Assembly: GCA_002890585.1 (NCBI GenBank)
Contig: MIQB01000050.1
Coordinates: 1 to 15,687, forward strand
DNA: 15,687 nt
Direction: 5' to 3'
Source: Tannerella sp. oral taxon 808
GTDB lineage: Bacteria > Bacteroidota > Bacteroidia > Bacteroidales > Tannerellaceae
Every line of letters begins with the position of its first letter. Within the stretch, counting starts at the first letter, position 1. A program made the position numbers and the translations under genes. The notes beneath the pieces were generated by a model. It saw only the letters and a list, made by a program, of their open reading frames with translations, was not told where the DNA came from and did no database searches. Positions 1-7,199 of the stretch are shown one piece after another.

Positions 1-131
1 CCGCAACGAGGAAAAAGTGCTTTTTGGGCTTTGCGGGATTCCCGCAACAAGGAAAAACTGCTTTTTGGCGCTTGCGGGATTCCCGCAACGAGGGAAAACT
101 GCTTTTTGGTGCTTGCGGGAGTCCCGCAAGC
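1..131. repeat. 41-bp tandem array of two alternating palindromes
   Basis: Units begin at about 41, 82 and 123, and a partial one enters from the left edge, giving an exact 41-bp period. Each unit holds two palindromes: TTGCGGGATTCCCGCAA (centres at 39 and 80; the one near 121 has G in the centre) and an A5/T5 pair around ctgc or gtgc (centre 59.5). The centres are therefore 20.5 bp apart. Repeats are contiguous with no unique spacers, so it is not CRISPR. It lies downstream of the minus-strand murI-dipeptidase pair. No gene is seen in 1-261. The array may continue left of the window. Confidence 0.85.
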
Positions 132-261
132 ATTTCCAAAAACGTTTTGACCGTCGCGGACTTTCGTAGACACACCGCTGACTTTGTTGCTTACATCGAA
201 CTCACGTCATTTTAGGGGTATGCAAAGCGAGGATGGGGCTCTTTTGTGTGTGTGGGGCGAC

Positions 262-936
262 TTACTGGCCGATCAAGGGGTATGAGGTGCGGGCGCGGGC
301 GGCGGGGCAGGCGTTGAAGTGCCACCACTCGCTGGTGACGGTGGTGAAGCCGGCGGAGCGCATGATGCGGCGCAGCAGGAGGCGGTTCTGGAGCTCCTGG
401 CGGGTGATGCGGCCGGTGCGGACGAGCTGCTGCTCGCGGTCGGTGTTGGCGGTGGGGCCGAAGTGGTCGAAGGGGGTGCCCATGGGGAGGGCGTGGCCGA
501 GGGTGTCGCAGAGGGTGAGGTCGACGGCGAGGCCGAAGTTGTGGAGGCCGCCGCGGGCGGGGTTGGCCACGTAGTAGGTGTTGCGGGTGCCGCGGACGAG
601 GTTCCACATGATGCGCTGCACGGCGATGGGGCGGGCAGCGTCGTAGACGAGCAGGGTGAGGTCGGGGCGCTCGCGGCGGAGCAGCTCGTGGGCGCGGCGG
701 AGCTTGCGGGCGGCGTCGGGGTGGAGGAAGGCGCGGGTGAGGCCCTGGTAGACTGGGCGGTGCATGAAGTTGTCCGCGGTGGCATATTTCAGCTCGACGC
801 GCAGGCCGGGGATGAAGGTTTGGAGGTCGACATAGCCAGCGTCGCGCAGTTGGGCATCCCAATCTTCGGCGTGGGCGTTGGCGCTAAGGAGTATCGCGAG
901 GAGGAGGGTGGCCGCGAAGGGGGCGTGTGTCTTCAC
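262..936 (-). CDS. ddpX: Exported D-alanyl-D-alanine dipeptidase (VanX/DdpX-like, peptidase M15D)
   Basis: Zinc peptidase predicted to cut free D-Ala-D-Ala into two D-Ala in the periplasm. The 224-residue protein starts with a signal peptide (hydrophobic residues 8-22, likely cleavage after AHA at 21-23). Family motifs are in place: DAARP with Arg102, HNFGLAVD giving zinc ligands His132 and Asp139, and SEWWH giving Glu203 (general base) and His206. The 7-residue His-Asp and 3-residue Glu-His spacings match VanX. The start is GTG (934-936), overlapping the TGA stop of murI, so translation is probably coupled. Without vanH or vanA-type neighbours, turnover of cell-wall dipeptide is a better reading than vancomycin resistance. 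Family assignment is firm; the physiological role is inferred. Confidence 0.88.
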   Translation of the reverse strand: MKTHAPFAATLLLAILLSANAHAEDWDAQLRDAGYVDLQTFIPGLRVELKYATADNFMHRPVYQGLTRAFLHPDAARKLRRAHELLRRERPDLTLLVYDAARPIAVQRIMWNLVRGTRNTYYVANPARGGLHNFGLAVDLTLCDTLGHALPMGTPFDHFGPTANTDREQQLVRTGRITRQELQNRLLLRRIMRSAGFTTVTSEWWHFNACPAARARTSYPLIGQ

Positions 937-1793
937 CGGATGCGCCTTTGGGTGGAGGTGTCGGCGGGCAGGGTGACGCGCTCGGCGCGACCGACGTCTT
1001 TGCGGAGGAAGAGGGTGGCCATCTCGGCGAATCGCTCGGGCGAGTCGGTGGTCTGGAATCGCGCCGTGTGGTTACGGCTCAGGCGCCGTTCCATTTCAGG
1101 GTGTCGCGTGAGGTAGGTCTTGAGGCTTGCGGCCACGCGGTCGCCTTGGGCGAAGAGGGTGATGCTGTCGGGCAGGTAGTGGCGGATTTTGTCGGCGAGT
1201 AGGGGGTAATGTGTGCAGCCGAGGATGACGGTGTCGATCTGCGGGTCGCGGGCGAGCAGGTGGTCGATGTGTTTCCGGACGAAGTAGTCGGCGCCGGGGG
1301 AGTCGGCCTCGCCATTTTCCACGAGGGGCACCCACATGGGGCAGGCCTCGCCAACGACGGTGACGTGTGGGAAGATCTTGGCGATCTCTAAGGGGTACGA
1401 TCGTGAGGCGATGGTGCCGGTGGTGCCGAGCAGTCCGATGTGTCCCGAGTGTGTCATTCGGCCTATGACTTCGGCCGTGGGCCGGATGACGCCGAGGACG
1501 CGCCTCGAGGGGTCGTGCCCCGCGGGCAGGTCGCGTTGTTGTATGGTGCGCAGGGCTTTGGCCGATGCTGTGTTGCAAGCCAGGATGATGAGCGGGCAGC
1601 CTTCGTGAAAGAGGTGCATGACGGCCTCGCGCGTGAAGCGGTAGACGGCCTCGTAGGAGCGTGTGCCGTAGGGTGTGCGAGCGTTGTCGCCGAGGTAGAT
1701 GTAGTCGTAGTCTGGCAGTGCCTCACGGATCTTGTCGAAGATGGTGAGGCCGCCGAATCCGGAGTCGAAAATGCCGATGGGGGAGGTGTTCAT
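933..1793 (-). CDS. murI: Glutamate racemase MurI
   Basis: Cofactor-independent racemase converting L-glutamate to D-glutamate for peptidoglycan synthesis, in the cytoplasm. The 286-residue product is of normal length. It has the N-terminal substrate motif IGIFDSGFGG (Asp10, Ser11) and the two catalytic cysteines, Cys73 in ACNTAS and Cys193 in GCTHYPL, with His195 beside the second. YLGDNARTPYG (33-43) is also typical. The gene lies downstream of skp, as it often does in Bacteroidetes, but a terminator and palindromes (1812-1949) separate the two here, so a separate promoter or read-through is needed. The stop overlaps the GTG start of the dipeptidase gene, forming a two-gene cell-wall unit. 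Confidence 0.96.
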   Translation of the reverse strand: MNTSPIGIFDSGFGGLTIFDKIREALPDYDYIYLGDNARTPYGTRSYEAVYRFTREAVMHLFHEGCPLIILACNTASAKALRTIQQRDLPAGHDPSRRVLGVIRPTAEVIGRMTHSGHIGLLGTTGTIASRSYPLEIAKIFPHVTVVGEACPMWVPLVENGEADSPGADYFVRKHIDHLLARDPQIDTVILGCTHYPLLADKIRHYLPDSITLFAQGDRVAASLKTYLTRHPEMERRLSRNHTARFQTTDSPERFAEMATLFLRKDVGRAERVTLPADTSTQRRIR

Positions 1794-1811
1794 AGGGGGT
1801 GAGGGTAGTTA

Positions 1812-1878
1812 CGCGCCATTGGCGCGGGTAGTAGGGGCGCCCCCTTGTGGGCGCCCGGTAGTTACGGCCTAAAGGCCG
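1812..1878. repeat. Cluster of three palindromes between skp and murI
   Basis: Three hairpin-forming sequences separated by similar GGTAGT-type linkers: CGCGCCATTGGCGCG (1812-1826), a GGGCGCCC pair around the cttgt motif (1834-1856), and CGGCCTAAAGGCCG (1865-1878). The middle one is related to the hairpin arms at 15275-15351 and 15589-15665, so it belongs to a dispersed REP-like family. They occupy the leader of murI. No TAnnTTTG promoter was found among them. Confidence 0.7.
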
Positions 1879-1900
1879 GGGAGTTATAGGGGAGGGGGAA

Positions 1901-1949
1901 ATCAAAAAGAGAAAGGATGCCGTCCGCGCGTGTTGGCGGGGCATCCTTT
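1901..1949 (-). terminator. Rho-independent terminator of skp
   Basis: A perfect 10-bp stem, AAAGGATGCC (1912-1921) with GGCATCCTTT (1940-1949), closes an 18-nt GC-rich loop. On the minus strand it is followed by CTCTTTTTGAT, a clear U-tract (1901-1910). It lies about 50 bp past the skp stop and should end that transcript before murI. Confidence 0.85.
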
Positions 1950-1997
1950 CGATCATCAATTAATAATCCACGAATACGCGTATGCTGTGTTTACTGA

Positions 1998-2495
1998 TCA
2001 CTTCAGCCCGAGTTTGGCTTTGACAAGCGCTGTGGCGTCGACGGCTGCACTGCCGGTGTAGAGCAAGACTTGGGGGTTGATGATGTAGGTGTATCCCTTC
2101 TCGTCGCCCACGGCCTTGATGGCGTCTTGCATCTTTTTCTGGATGGGTGTGTAGAGCTCTTGCTGCTTCTTTTGGATCTCCTGCTGCGCCACGGGCACGA
2201 AGTTCTGAATCCGGGTTTCGAGGTCTTGGATCTCCTGTTGGCGACGCAGCTTGATGTTCTCCGTCAGGGAGTCTTGCTTCGACATGTATTCGGAATACTT
2301 CTTCGTGTATTCGTCCTGCATGGTTTTGAATTCCTTTTCATACTGCTCGTTGAGGGCGGCGATCTGCTTCTCCACGGCAGAAACTTCAGGCATGGCATTG
2401 AAAATCTCAGCCGTATTGACGATGGCGATTTTGTCTTGTGCAAACACTCCGCCGAGTGGCAGGAGCATTAAGATCAGCACTGCTAACTTCTTCAT
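1998..2495 (-). CDS. skp: Periplasmic chaperone Skp/OmpH family
   Basis: Skp-type holdase that escorts unfolded outer-membrane proteins through the periplasm to the BAM complex. The 165-residue protein has a signal peptide (1-19, cut before QDK), then the family start IAIVNTAEIFNAMPE (23-37). A long Gln/Glu/Lys-rich stretch from about 40 to 120 should form the coiled-coil tentacles. The C-terminal TYIINPQVLLYTG with the following ATALVKAKLGL closes the beta core. In many Bacteroidetes bamA, one or two skp genes and murI form a row; here murI is downstream but the upstream side is a repeat element (2621-3030), so bamA is not adjacent. The gene has its own terminator. Confidence 0.93.
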   Translation of the reverse strand: MKKLAVLILMLLPLGGVFAQDKIAIVNTAEIFNAMPEVSAVEKQIAALNEQYEKEFKTMQDEYTKKYSEYMSKQDSLTENIKLRRQQEIQDLETRIQNFVPVAQQEIQKKQQELYTPIQKKMQDAIKAVGDEKGYTYIINPQVLLYTGSAAVDATALVKAKLGLK

Positions 2496-2542
2496 TACTC
2501 TAAATTCTTTCGTTTACTAAAATGGTTTTGTTTAACGGCGGG

Positions 2543-2573
2543 CAAAGATGGATCTAAAAGCGAAAAGCGGAAA
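2543..2573 (-). promoter_or_regulatory. Possible Bacteroidetes-type promoter of skp
   Basis: On the minus strand CATCTTTG (2543-2550) is close to the -7 consensus TAnnTTTG, and TTTC (2570-2573) stands 19 bp upstream as a weak -33 element. It lies about 48 bp before the skp ATG. One consensus base is off in the -7 box, so this is tentative. Confidence 0.35.
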
Positions 2574-2620
2574 TCGGAGGCGGACATATCAGTAGGGGAG
2601 AAAATTTTTGGCGCTATAAC

Positions 2621-3030
2621 TTGTATGGGTGAGCTTAGGAAGCCTTCCGAGGCGTGGAATCAATGATTCCGGAGGTTAGGAAGCCTTCCGAGGCCTTAGA
2701 ATCACTGATTCCAGAGCTTAGGAAGCCTTCCGAGGCCTTAGAATCACTGATTCCAGAGGTTAGGAAGCCTTCCGAGGCCTTAGAATCAATGATTCCGGAG
2801 GTTAGGAAGCCTTCCGAGGCATAGAATCATTGATTTTCGGCTTATGTTGACAACATGACCTCTGGAATCAGTGATTTTGGGCTTATGTTGACAACATGAC
2901 CTCCGGAATCAGTGATTTTTCGGCTTATGTTGACAACATGACCTCCGGAATCAGTGATTCCGGGACTTATGCTAACAACATGAACCCTGCTTTGGGTTCT
3001 TTGGAAGGCTTCCTAAGCTTACCCATACAA
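2621..3030. mobile_element. MITE-like element: inverted 41/42-bp palindrome arrays with 28-bp terminal inverted repeats
   Basis: The ends, 2621-2648 and 3003-3030, are inverted copies of each other over 28 bp with one difference. Inside, four and a half units start at 2631, 2672, 2714, 2756 and 2798 (type A), then four start at 2839, 2880, 2922 and 2963 (type B, opposite orientation). Both types share GGAATCAGTGATTCC or a close variant plus GGAGGT. The second palindrome differs: GGAAGCCTTCC in A, ATGTTGACAACAT in B. Palindrome centres are 21 bp apart (2705, 2726, 2747; 2891, 2912, 2933). It has no coding capacity. Repeat arrays inside a MITE recall BrickBuilt of P. gingivalis (from memory, not checked). 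Confidence 0.75.
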
Positions 3031-3092
3031 TCTACAGAACCATAATTATTCGCCCCTACAACGCCCCTACAAGTGGCGGGGATGCTCTGCAT

Positions 3093-3122
3093 TTTCCCTT
3101 CTGAGCTCCATTTCTACTTTTG
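3093..3122 (+). promoter_or_regulatory. Bacteroidetes sigma-ABfr-type promoter of the riboswitch operon
   Basis: TACTTTTG (3115-3122) matches TAnnTTTG exactly. TTTC (3093-3096) lies 18 bp upstream as the -33 element. The aptamer P1 stem begins 6 nt after the -7 box, so transcription would start almost exactly at the riboswitch. Confidence 0.72.
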
Positions 3123-3127
3123 CCCGC

Positions 3128-3444
3128 GTTTTCGGTGATGCCCCGGGCAGTCCTGCCTGCGGCATAAAAAGGGAATCCGGTAGAAACTTTGGAGAATAGT
3201 GCAGATGCAAGGCGTCCGAGACCGAAGGCTTTAGGGAGTGTGCTGAAGCACATGACCGAGCCTGAGCTTGTCGAGGCAACGCAGCAGATGCGCTGCTATA
3301 CAAAGTTTCTGAAGCCGGAACAGTGCCCGCTACTGTAACACCCACATATAAGTATAAGGAAGAGCATCCACCACGCCACTGTCCGCACAGCCGACGGGAA
3401 GGCCAAAAGCTCCTCTGGGTGAAGTCAGGAAACCTGCCGAGAAC
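3128..3444 (+). promoter_or_regulatory. Cobalamin riboswitch aptamer with a large P3 insertion
   Basis: Conserved cobalamin-riboswitch segments occur in order: AAAAGGGAATCCGGT (about 3166-3181), GTGCCCGCTACTGTAA (about 3323-3338), GCCACTGTCCGC (near 3375-3390), GACGGGAAGG (near 3393-3404) and the B12 box AGTCAGGAAACCTGCC (3423-3438). P1 closes it: GTTTTCGG (3128-3135) with CCGAGAAC (3437-3444). The P3 arm CCGG/CCGG is extended by a perfect 10-bp stem (3182-3191 with 3301-3310), which carries a 109-nt domain (3192-3300). That domain has its own hairpin with a UGAA loop (3238-3253). It should bind B12 and repress the downstream receptor operon, as such riboswitches normally do. Confidence 0.93.
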
Positions 3445-3451
3445 ATATAGC

Positions 3452-3483
3452 AATGCCGCCTCTCGGGGCTAAGGGTCGGCATT
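3452..3483 (+). promoter_or_regulatory. Likely expression-platform hairpin before the receptor start codon
   Basis: AATGCCG (3452-3458) pairs with CGGCATT (3477-3483). The loop contains CTCGGGGCTAAG, which could make the usual kissing contact with the aptamer. The stem ends 10 nt before the ATG at 3494 and there is no U-tract, so translational rather than transcriptional control is the better guess. Confidence 0.6.
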
Positions 3484-3493
3484 ACTGAGTGGA

Positions 3494-5893
3494 ATGTTTT
3501 ACACATACGGAATACATATAAGCTACAAGTCGGCAGCCACACAGCGGCGTGTCGTGATGCTTCTTGCAGGCATGCTCGGCCTGTTTAGTGTCGCGGCACA
3601 AAGCATCGTCGTGCGAGGCACCGTGCGCGACGCCGCCGGCCAACCCATCCCCGCAGCCACCGTCGCCTACGGCCCCTCGCGCGGCACCTACACCGACCAT
3701 CTCGGCGGCTACTCCCTCGAGCTCCCCACCGGGCGCACGACGCTCACCGTCTCCTCCATCGGCTACAAGACGGTCCGCGTCACCATCGACCCCGCCCAAA
3801 CCACCACCCGCGACTTCGTACTCGAAGAGGACGCCGTCGCGCTGAACGTCGTCGAGGTCTACGGCAAGAGCCCCACGCAGCGCCTCCGCGAGAGCGCCTT
3901 TGCCGCCGCCGCACCCGATGTCAAGACACAACTCAACAGCCTGCACGACCTCAACGCCCTCGTCGGCCGCACCGCCGGCGTCAAGGTGCGCGAGGCGGGC
4001 GGCGTCGGCTCCGACTTCGAGCTCTCCATCAATGGCCTCTCGGGCAACTCCATCCGCTACTTCATGGACGGCCTGCCACTCGCCACCAAAGGCAGCGGCA
4101 TCTCCCCCGCCAACCTGCCGGTCAACCTCATCGAGCGTGTGGAGATATATAAAGGTGTCGTCCCGGCCTACTTAGGTGCCGACGCGCTCGGCGGCGCCGT
4201 CAACATCATCACCCGCCGCGAGCAACGCAACTACATCGACGCCTCCTACGGCATCGGCTCCTTCCATACGCACAAAGCCGACCTCTTCGCGCAGGTGGTC
4301 GATCGGCGCACGGGGATCATCCTTCGACCAGCGGCCGGCTTCAACTTCTCCAAGAACGACTACCTGATGCGCGGCGTCGAGCTATGGGACGAACAGGCGC
4401 AGGAGTTCCGCCTCACCAACCGCCGCCGCTTCCACGACGACTACCTCTCCGCCTTGATGCAGCTCGAGGCCGGCGTCAGCCGCCGCACTTGGGCCGACGA
4501 GCTCTTCCTCTCCGCCTCCTATTCGACTACCCGCAAACAGCTACAGACAGGCGCCATGCAGACCATCGTCTACGGCGCGGCCGAACGCCAAACCGAGGCT
4601 TGGAACGTGGCCGCGCGGTATGCCAAGAAGGCCCTCTTCCTGCCCGGCCTCAACCTCTCCCTCTCCGCCTCCCACACCTGGGATCACGCGCAGACGATCG
4701 ACACCACCTTCCGCAAATACCGCTGGGACGGCACCTACATCCACTCCGCCCGCAGCGAGATCATGGGTCGCGACCGCATGCACCGCCACTATCGCCGCCC
4801 CATGACGCTCCTCCGCCTCGGCTTAGATTACCACTTCAACCCGCACCACGCCCTGAGCTTGAATTACCTGATGAACCGCACGGGCAATCGCCGCACCGAC
4901 GAGGTGGATTCAGACTTCATCCCCTCGAACGACATTTTCGCCAAGCATACCCTCGGCCTCTCCTACAGCCAATCCTTCGTCGAAGACCGTTGGCAGAACA
5001 CCTTCTTCGTCAAGAACTACACGAACTACCTGCACGTCGAGCAGCAAGAACTGCCCTGGATCACCGGCTCCCGCGAAGTGCGCGGCGCATCCACCAAGAA
5101 CCATACGGGCTACGGCTTCGCCACGCGTTACGCCTTCCCCTCCGACGCCTTCGCCCTGAAAGCCTCCTACGAACACAGCCTCCGCCTCCCCATGTCGCGC
5201 GAGCTGCTCGGCAACGGCACCACCGTCTACGCCAACCTCCGCCTCCGTCCGGAGAATAGCCACAACATCAACCTCGGCCTCTTCGGCACCCTTCGCCCCG
5301 CTCCCGACCACCAGCTCTCCTACGAGCTCAACGCCTTCTATCGCGACGTGAAGGACTACATCCGCCTCGTCGTCTCCGAGACCGAAGGCACCAGCCAGTA
5401 CGACAACGTGCCCGGCGTGGGCATCCAAGGCCTCGAGGGCGAGCTCCGCTACACCTACGCCGACCTGCTTCAGATCGTGGCCAACGGCAGCTGGGAGGAT
5501 GCCCGCAGCATGACCCGCTACTACCCCGACGGCAAGGAGATGATCACCTACCGCAACCGCATCCCCAATCGCCCGTGGCTCTTTGCCAACGTCGAGGCGA
5601 CCCTGAAGCGACGCGACCTCCTCATCCCCCACTCTACCGTGCGATTGACGTACAACTTCGACTTTGTCCGCAGCTTCTTCCTCTCCTGGGAGGGCTACGG
5701 CAGCCTCGACAGCAAGTCGCGCATCCCCACGCAGTATCGCCACGACGTCTCCCTCTCGCTCTCCCTCGCCGACGAGCGTTACAACGTCTCCCTCTCGTGC
5801 AACAACCTCTTCGACCGCACGCTCTACGACAACTATAAACTCCAGAAGCCCGGCCGCGCCTTCTTCTGCAAGCTGCGCGTGTTCATCAATTAG
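3494..5893 (+). CDS. TonB-dependent receptor under B12 riboswitch control (BtuB/XusA-like)
   Basis: Outer-membrane receptor that imports a ligand using TonB energy. The 799-residue protein has a signal sequence (Arg18-Arg19, hydrophobic 20-35), a CarboxypepD_reg-like domain (about 38-115, with GTVRDAAGQPIPAATV and the GTYTDHLGGYSLELPTG segment), a plug (about 135-245, with NLIERVEIYKGVVPAYLGADALGGAVNIITR) and a barrel to the C-terminus. The N-terminal 19 residues before the signal are long; Met22 would remove them, but the ATG at 3494 sits just behind the riboswitch hairpin and is preferred. Riboswitch control points to cobalamin or another corrinoid. The neighbouring DUF4374 and PepSY genes instead match the siderophore system XusABC. 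Receptor identity is firm, substrate open. Confidence 0.92.
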   Translation: MFYTYGIHISYKSAATQRRVVMLLAGMLGLFSVAAQSIVVRGTVRDAAGQPIPAATVAYGPSRGTYTDHLGGYSLELPTGRTTLTVSSIGYKTVRVTIDPAQTTTRDFVLEEDAVALNVVEVYGKSPTQRLRESAFAAAAPDVKTQLNSLHDLNALVGRTAGVKVREAGGVGSDFELSINGLSGNSIRYFMDGLPLATKGSGISPANLPVNLIERVEIYKGVVPAYLGADALGGAVNIITRREQRNYIDASYGIGSFHTHKADLFAQVVDRRTGIILRPAAGFNFSKNDYLMRGVELWDEQAQEFRLTNRRRFHDDYLSALMQLEAGVSRRTWADELFLSASYSTTRKQLQTGAMQTIVYGAAERQTEAWNVAARYAKKALFLPGLNLSLSASHTWDHAQTIDTTFRKYRWDGTYIHSARSEIMGRDRMHRHYRRPMTLLRLGLDYHFNPHHALSLNYLMNRTGNRRTDEVDSDFIPSNDIFAKHTLGLSYSQSFVEDRWQNTFFVKNYTNYLHVEQQELPWITGSREVRGASTKNHTGYGFATRYAFPSDAFALKASYEHSLRLPMSRELLGNGTTVYANLRLRPENSHNINLGLFGTLRPAPDHQLSYELNAFYRDVKDYIRLVVSETEGTSQYDNVPGVGIQGLEGELRYTYADLLQIVANGSWEDARSMTRYYPDGKEMITYRNRIPNRPWLFANVEATLKRRDLLIPHSTVRLTYNFDFVRSFFLSWEGYGSLDSKSRIPTQYRHDVSLSLSLADERYNVSLSCNNLFDRTLYDNYKLQKPGRAFFCKLRVFIN

Positions 5894-5921
5894 AAGACTT
5901 ACACCAATAAATAGATAGAAG

Positions 5922-7184
5922 ATGAAAGCATTTAAGTATTACGCATGGGCGCTGATTATAGCGCTGACGACGGCCGTTTTCACGGCATGTAATGACGATC
6001 CGGATCCCACCCCTACACCGGACCCGATGCAGAAGGCACACTTCGACATCTGGGTAGCCGTGGGCGAAGAGGGGGGCATGGGCTCGACCGCAGCGCTCTT
6101 GGTCAAGAGCACCAAGTCGCTCGACGAACAAGCGCAGCTCGACTTCCGTGGCGAGGGCGTGGACGTAGGCAAGAAGCTCTATCAAGAATCCATCATCCGC
6201 GGACGGTATTACTACCAGATACCGAGAGAAAAGGATCGCTTCGGCAAATACCTGATTGTGGATACGGGTAAGACGCATCAAGTAATCCCCGTGAAGGAGG
6301 TCAGCTTCAAAAAGAACACGCTGAAGGATCGGCGCTACACGCACGCTTGGCTCAACGACCGCACCTTGGTGCTGATCGGCTCAAACGGCAAGTCGGACAA
6401 GATGCTTTGGATCAAGCTCGACGCAGAAAACATGACGATCCTCTCCGAAGGCGAACTCGACCTGCCCGCGCCGCCCGCCAAAGACAAGTTCAACTCCTCC
6501 GGCATCGCCAACTATCGCGACGGCCAGATCCTCTACGCCTTCACCTACAGCAACGATAAGAGCGGCTTCTATATGGCCTTCATCAACGCGTCAGACATGA
6601 AGACGGAGAAGGTGGTCAAGGAGACGCGCGCCCAGTTCATGGCCGGCACGGCTTACGGCGAACTGCTCCAGCACAAGAGCTTCTTCACCCCCAACGGCGA
6701 CTATTACTTAGCCTGCAGCAGCATGAACGCCGGAGCCAAGAGAACCACGGAACAACACAGTGCGCTGTTCCGCATCAAGAAGGGCGCGACGGAGTTCGAC
6801 AAGAGCTATCGCGGCTATAACTATCCGAAAGGCAAGATCGTCACCGCCGACTGCCTCACGCCGACCAAGGCGCTGCTCTACATCCAAGATCCTGCTCACA
6901 CTGGCGCGGACTGGGGTAAGGGCTACAACTGCTACTACGCCATCCTCGACCTGACGACGGATCAGCTGACTGAGATTCAATTCAACGGCGCCAACCTACC
7001 CTTCAGCAGCGGCACCTTCTCGCAGCGCTCGCTCGTCATGGGCAACAAGGCCTACATCGGCGTCAATCCAAAGAATGCACAGACGGGCATCTACATCTAC
7101 GACATCCCGACAGGCAAGGTGACCCGTGGCATGACCATCGCCAAGGGCTACCACTTCGAACGCATCGTGGCCATCGAGGACTAA
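5922..7184 (+). CDS. DUF4374-like surface lipoprotein (XusB-like predicted beta-propeller)
   Basis: A 420-residue lipoprotein. The signal peptide ends in the lipobox FTAC with Cys23. The next residues, NDDPD, resemble the acidic export signal that sends Bacteroidetes lipoproteins to the cell surface, and a PTPTPDP linker follows. The body has repeated short segments of the type seen in beta-propellers, such as HAWLNDRTLVLIGS, ALFRIKKG and TGIYIYDIPTGKVTRGM near the C-terminus. I assign it to DUF4374 by resemblance, without a profile search. In Bacteroides such a protein (XusB) binds ferric enterobactin next to its receptor; BtuG, another propeller lipoprotein, binds B12 next to BtuB. The gene is 28 bp behind the receptor and should sit over its extracellular face. 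Confidence 0.78.
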   Translation: MKAFKYYAWALIIALTTAVFTACNDDPDPTPTPDPMQKAHFDIWVAVGEEGGMGSTAALLVKSTKSLDEQAQLDFRGEGVDVGKKLYQESIIRGRYYYQIPREKDRFGKYLIVDTGKTHQVIPVKEVSFKKNTLKDRRYTHAWLNDRTLVLIGSNGKSDKMLWIKLDAENMTILSEGELDLPAPPAKDKFNSSGIANYRDGQILYAFTYSNDKSGFYMAFINASDMKTEKVVKETRAQFMAGTAYGELLQHKSFFTPNGDYYLACSSMNAGAKRTTEQHSALFRIKKGATEFDKSYRGYNYPKGKIVTADCLTPTKALLYIQDPAHTGADWGKGYNCYYAILDLTTDQLTEIQFNGANLPFSSGTFSQRSLVMGNKAYIGVNPKNAQTGIYIYDIPTGKVTRGMTIAKGYHFERIVAIED

Positions 7185-7199
7185 ACGAACTGACGACCG

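Noticed and set aside
262..936. Vancomycin-resistance gene
   Set aside because: The VanX-like protein carries a signal peptide and there is no vanH, vanA/B or vanRS nearby; the murI context points to wall turnover.
319..1116. Plus-strand frame opposite the dipeptidase and murI
   Set aside because: Gly/Val/Glu-rich shadow of two recognisable minus-strand genes.
2621..3030. CRISPR array
   Set aside because: Units are contiguous and wholly repeated, with internal palindromes and no unique spacers; no cas genes nearby. The same holds for the other four arrays.
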